From the NCBI RefSeq assembly GCF_030816965.1, contig NZ_JAUSYQ010000002.1:8112001-8176000 (forward strand): 64,000 nt of DNA, given 5' to 3'. The notes beneath the pieces were generated by a model, which worked only from the letters and a program-made list of their open reading frames with translations, did not search any database and was not told the origin of the DNA. Both the position numbers and the translations under genes were made by a program. Source of the stretch: Streptomyces canus. Lineage in GTDB: Bacteria; Actinomycetota; Actinomycetes; Streptomycetales; Streptomycetaceae. This document shows, in pieces, positions 63,216 through 64,000 of the stretch (positions within the stretch are counted from its first letter, which is position 1; each line of letters starts with the position of its first letter).

Positions 63216-64000
63216 GTGAGTGAGACACCGTCGAACACCCTGCAATACCGCTTTGACGGGCCAGAAGAGGCTCCCGTCCTGATCTTGGGTCCCTCACTGG
63301 GTACCACATGGCACATGTGGGACCGCCAGGTCCCGGAGCTGGTCAAGCAGTGGCGCATCTTCCGGTTCGACCTGCCGGGGCACGGCGGCGCGCCCGCCTA
63401 CCCGGCGGGCTCCGTCCGCGATCTCACCGACCGGCTGCTCGCCACGCTCGACCAGTTCGGCGTGCAGCGCTTCGGCTACGCGGGCTGCGCGCTGGGCGGC
63501 GCGGTCGGCATCGAGCTGGCGTTGCGCCACCCGGAGCGGCTCGCCTCGCTCGCGCTGATCGCCGCCTCACCCCGCTTCGGCACGGCCGACGAGTTCCGCC
63601 AGCGCGGGGTGATCGTACGGACGAACGGGCTCGATCCCATTGCCCGCACATCGCCCGAGCGCTGGTTCACCTCCGGGTTCGCCGCCGCCCAGCCCGCGAT
63701 CACCGAGTGGGCCGTGCAGATGGTGCGCACCACCGACCCGGGCTGCTACATCGCGGCCTGCGAGGCGCTCGCCGCGTTCGACGTACGGGCCGACCTCGCG
63801 AGGGTCGGCGTGCCGACCCTCGTCCTCGTCGGCTCCGACGACCAGGTCACCGGCCCCGCCGAGGCCCGCACCCTGGTCGCGGGCATTCCGGACGCCCGGC
63901 TCGCCGTCGTGCCCGGCGCCTCCCACCTGGTACCGGTCGAGCAGCCCGCGGCCGTCACCGACCTGCTGGTCAGACACTTCTCCACCGCCTGGCAGCCCGC
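63216..64000 (+). CDS. pcaD: 3-oxoadipate enol-lactonase, partial at window end
   Basis: GTG 63216 opens an alpha/beta hydrolase that is still open at 64000: LILGPSLGTTWHMWDRQVPE, FDLPGHGGAP, LVLVGSDDQVTGP and PGASHLVPVEQP are PcaD motifs. It should hydrolyse 3-oxoadipate enol-lactone in the beta-ketoadipate pathway. In Streptomyces this domain is often fused to 4-carboxymuconolactone decarboxylase (PcaL); the end is out of view. The nucleophile elbow reads GCALGG, with Ala where GxSxGG would put Ser. The IS110 element ends 32 bases upstream. Confidence 0.85.
   Translation, partial: MSETPSNTLQYRFDGPEEAPVLILGPSLGTTWHMWDRQVPELVKQWRIFRFDLPGHGGAPAYPAGSVRDLTDRLLATLDQFGVQRFGYAGCALGGAVGIELALRHPERLASLALIAASPRFGTADEFRQRGVIVRTNGLDPIARTSPERWFTSGFAAAQPAITEWAVQMVRTTDPGCYIAACEALAAFDVRADLARVGVPTLVLVGSDDQVTGPAEARTLVAGIPDARLAVVPGASHLVPVEQPAAVTDLLVRHFSTAWQP

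Overview
The window looks like an accessory stretch of a Streptomyces (or close actinomycete) chromosome. Coding sequence is GC-rich with GC-rich third positions, GTG starts and 4-base start/stop overlaps are common, and the gene content is typical: mycothiol-dependent formaldehyde dehydrogenase, MmyB-like XRE regulators, CYP105-like P450, DesR/NarL two-component pairs. All identities are from reading the sequence; no database search was run.

Layout. 1-4.8 kb: a membrane-anchored hypothetical protein, a response-regulator 3' end cut by an IS3 remnant, a hypothetical gene beside the C-terminal part of a PCMT-type methyltransferase, a broken pcaD 5' end and a GNAT gene. 5.3-19.4 kb: an aromatic-degradation island. 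A long leftward operon carries a CYP255/GcoA-like P450 with its ferredoxin and reductase, an acyl-CoA ligase, dehydrogenases and a mycothiol formaldehyde dehydrogenase. A second leftward operon carries a CMD protein, an FAH hydrolase and a MarR regulator. A rightward pair encodes an extradiol dioxygenase and a PaaZ-type aldehyde dehydrogenase. A nearly identical 23-base operator precedes both leftward operons and the dioxygenase, so these form one probable MarR regulon.

19.6-31.9 kb: SDRs, a duplicated ABC-2/YhgE-like membrane protein, a TetR/esterase pair, a tandemly duplicated and partly decayed ferredoxin/reductase/CYP105 module, and a histidine kinase/response regulator pair. 31.9-60.5 kb: a redox-enzyme region with three MmyB-like XRE regulators among zinc alcohol dehydrogenases, SDRs, aldo-keto reductases, MFS exporters and a Tat-exported PaoABCD-type aldehyde oxidoreductase. 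A 35-base bipartite element (GGGGYACTGN, 15 bases, then a GCAGTGCCCC-like half) occurs five times before regulators or redox genes and is the best candidate here for an undescribed shared regulon. A second TetR/esterase pair at 49.2-50.9 kb shares a 795-base almost identical tract with the first.

60.9-64 kb: an RNase J 3' fragment, an IS110-family element with a late nonsense codon, and pcaD running off the window. Decayed fragments are frequent (IS3, IS481, IS110, Ku, Y-family polymerase, ArsR, ferredoxin, P450, ADH, pcaD, rnj), which fits a rearranging chromosome-arm region.
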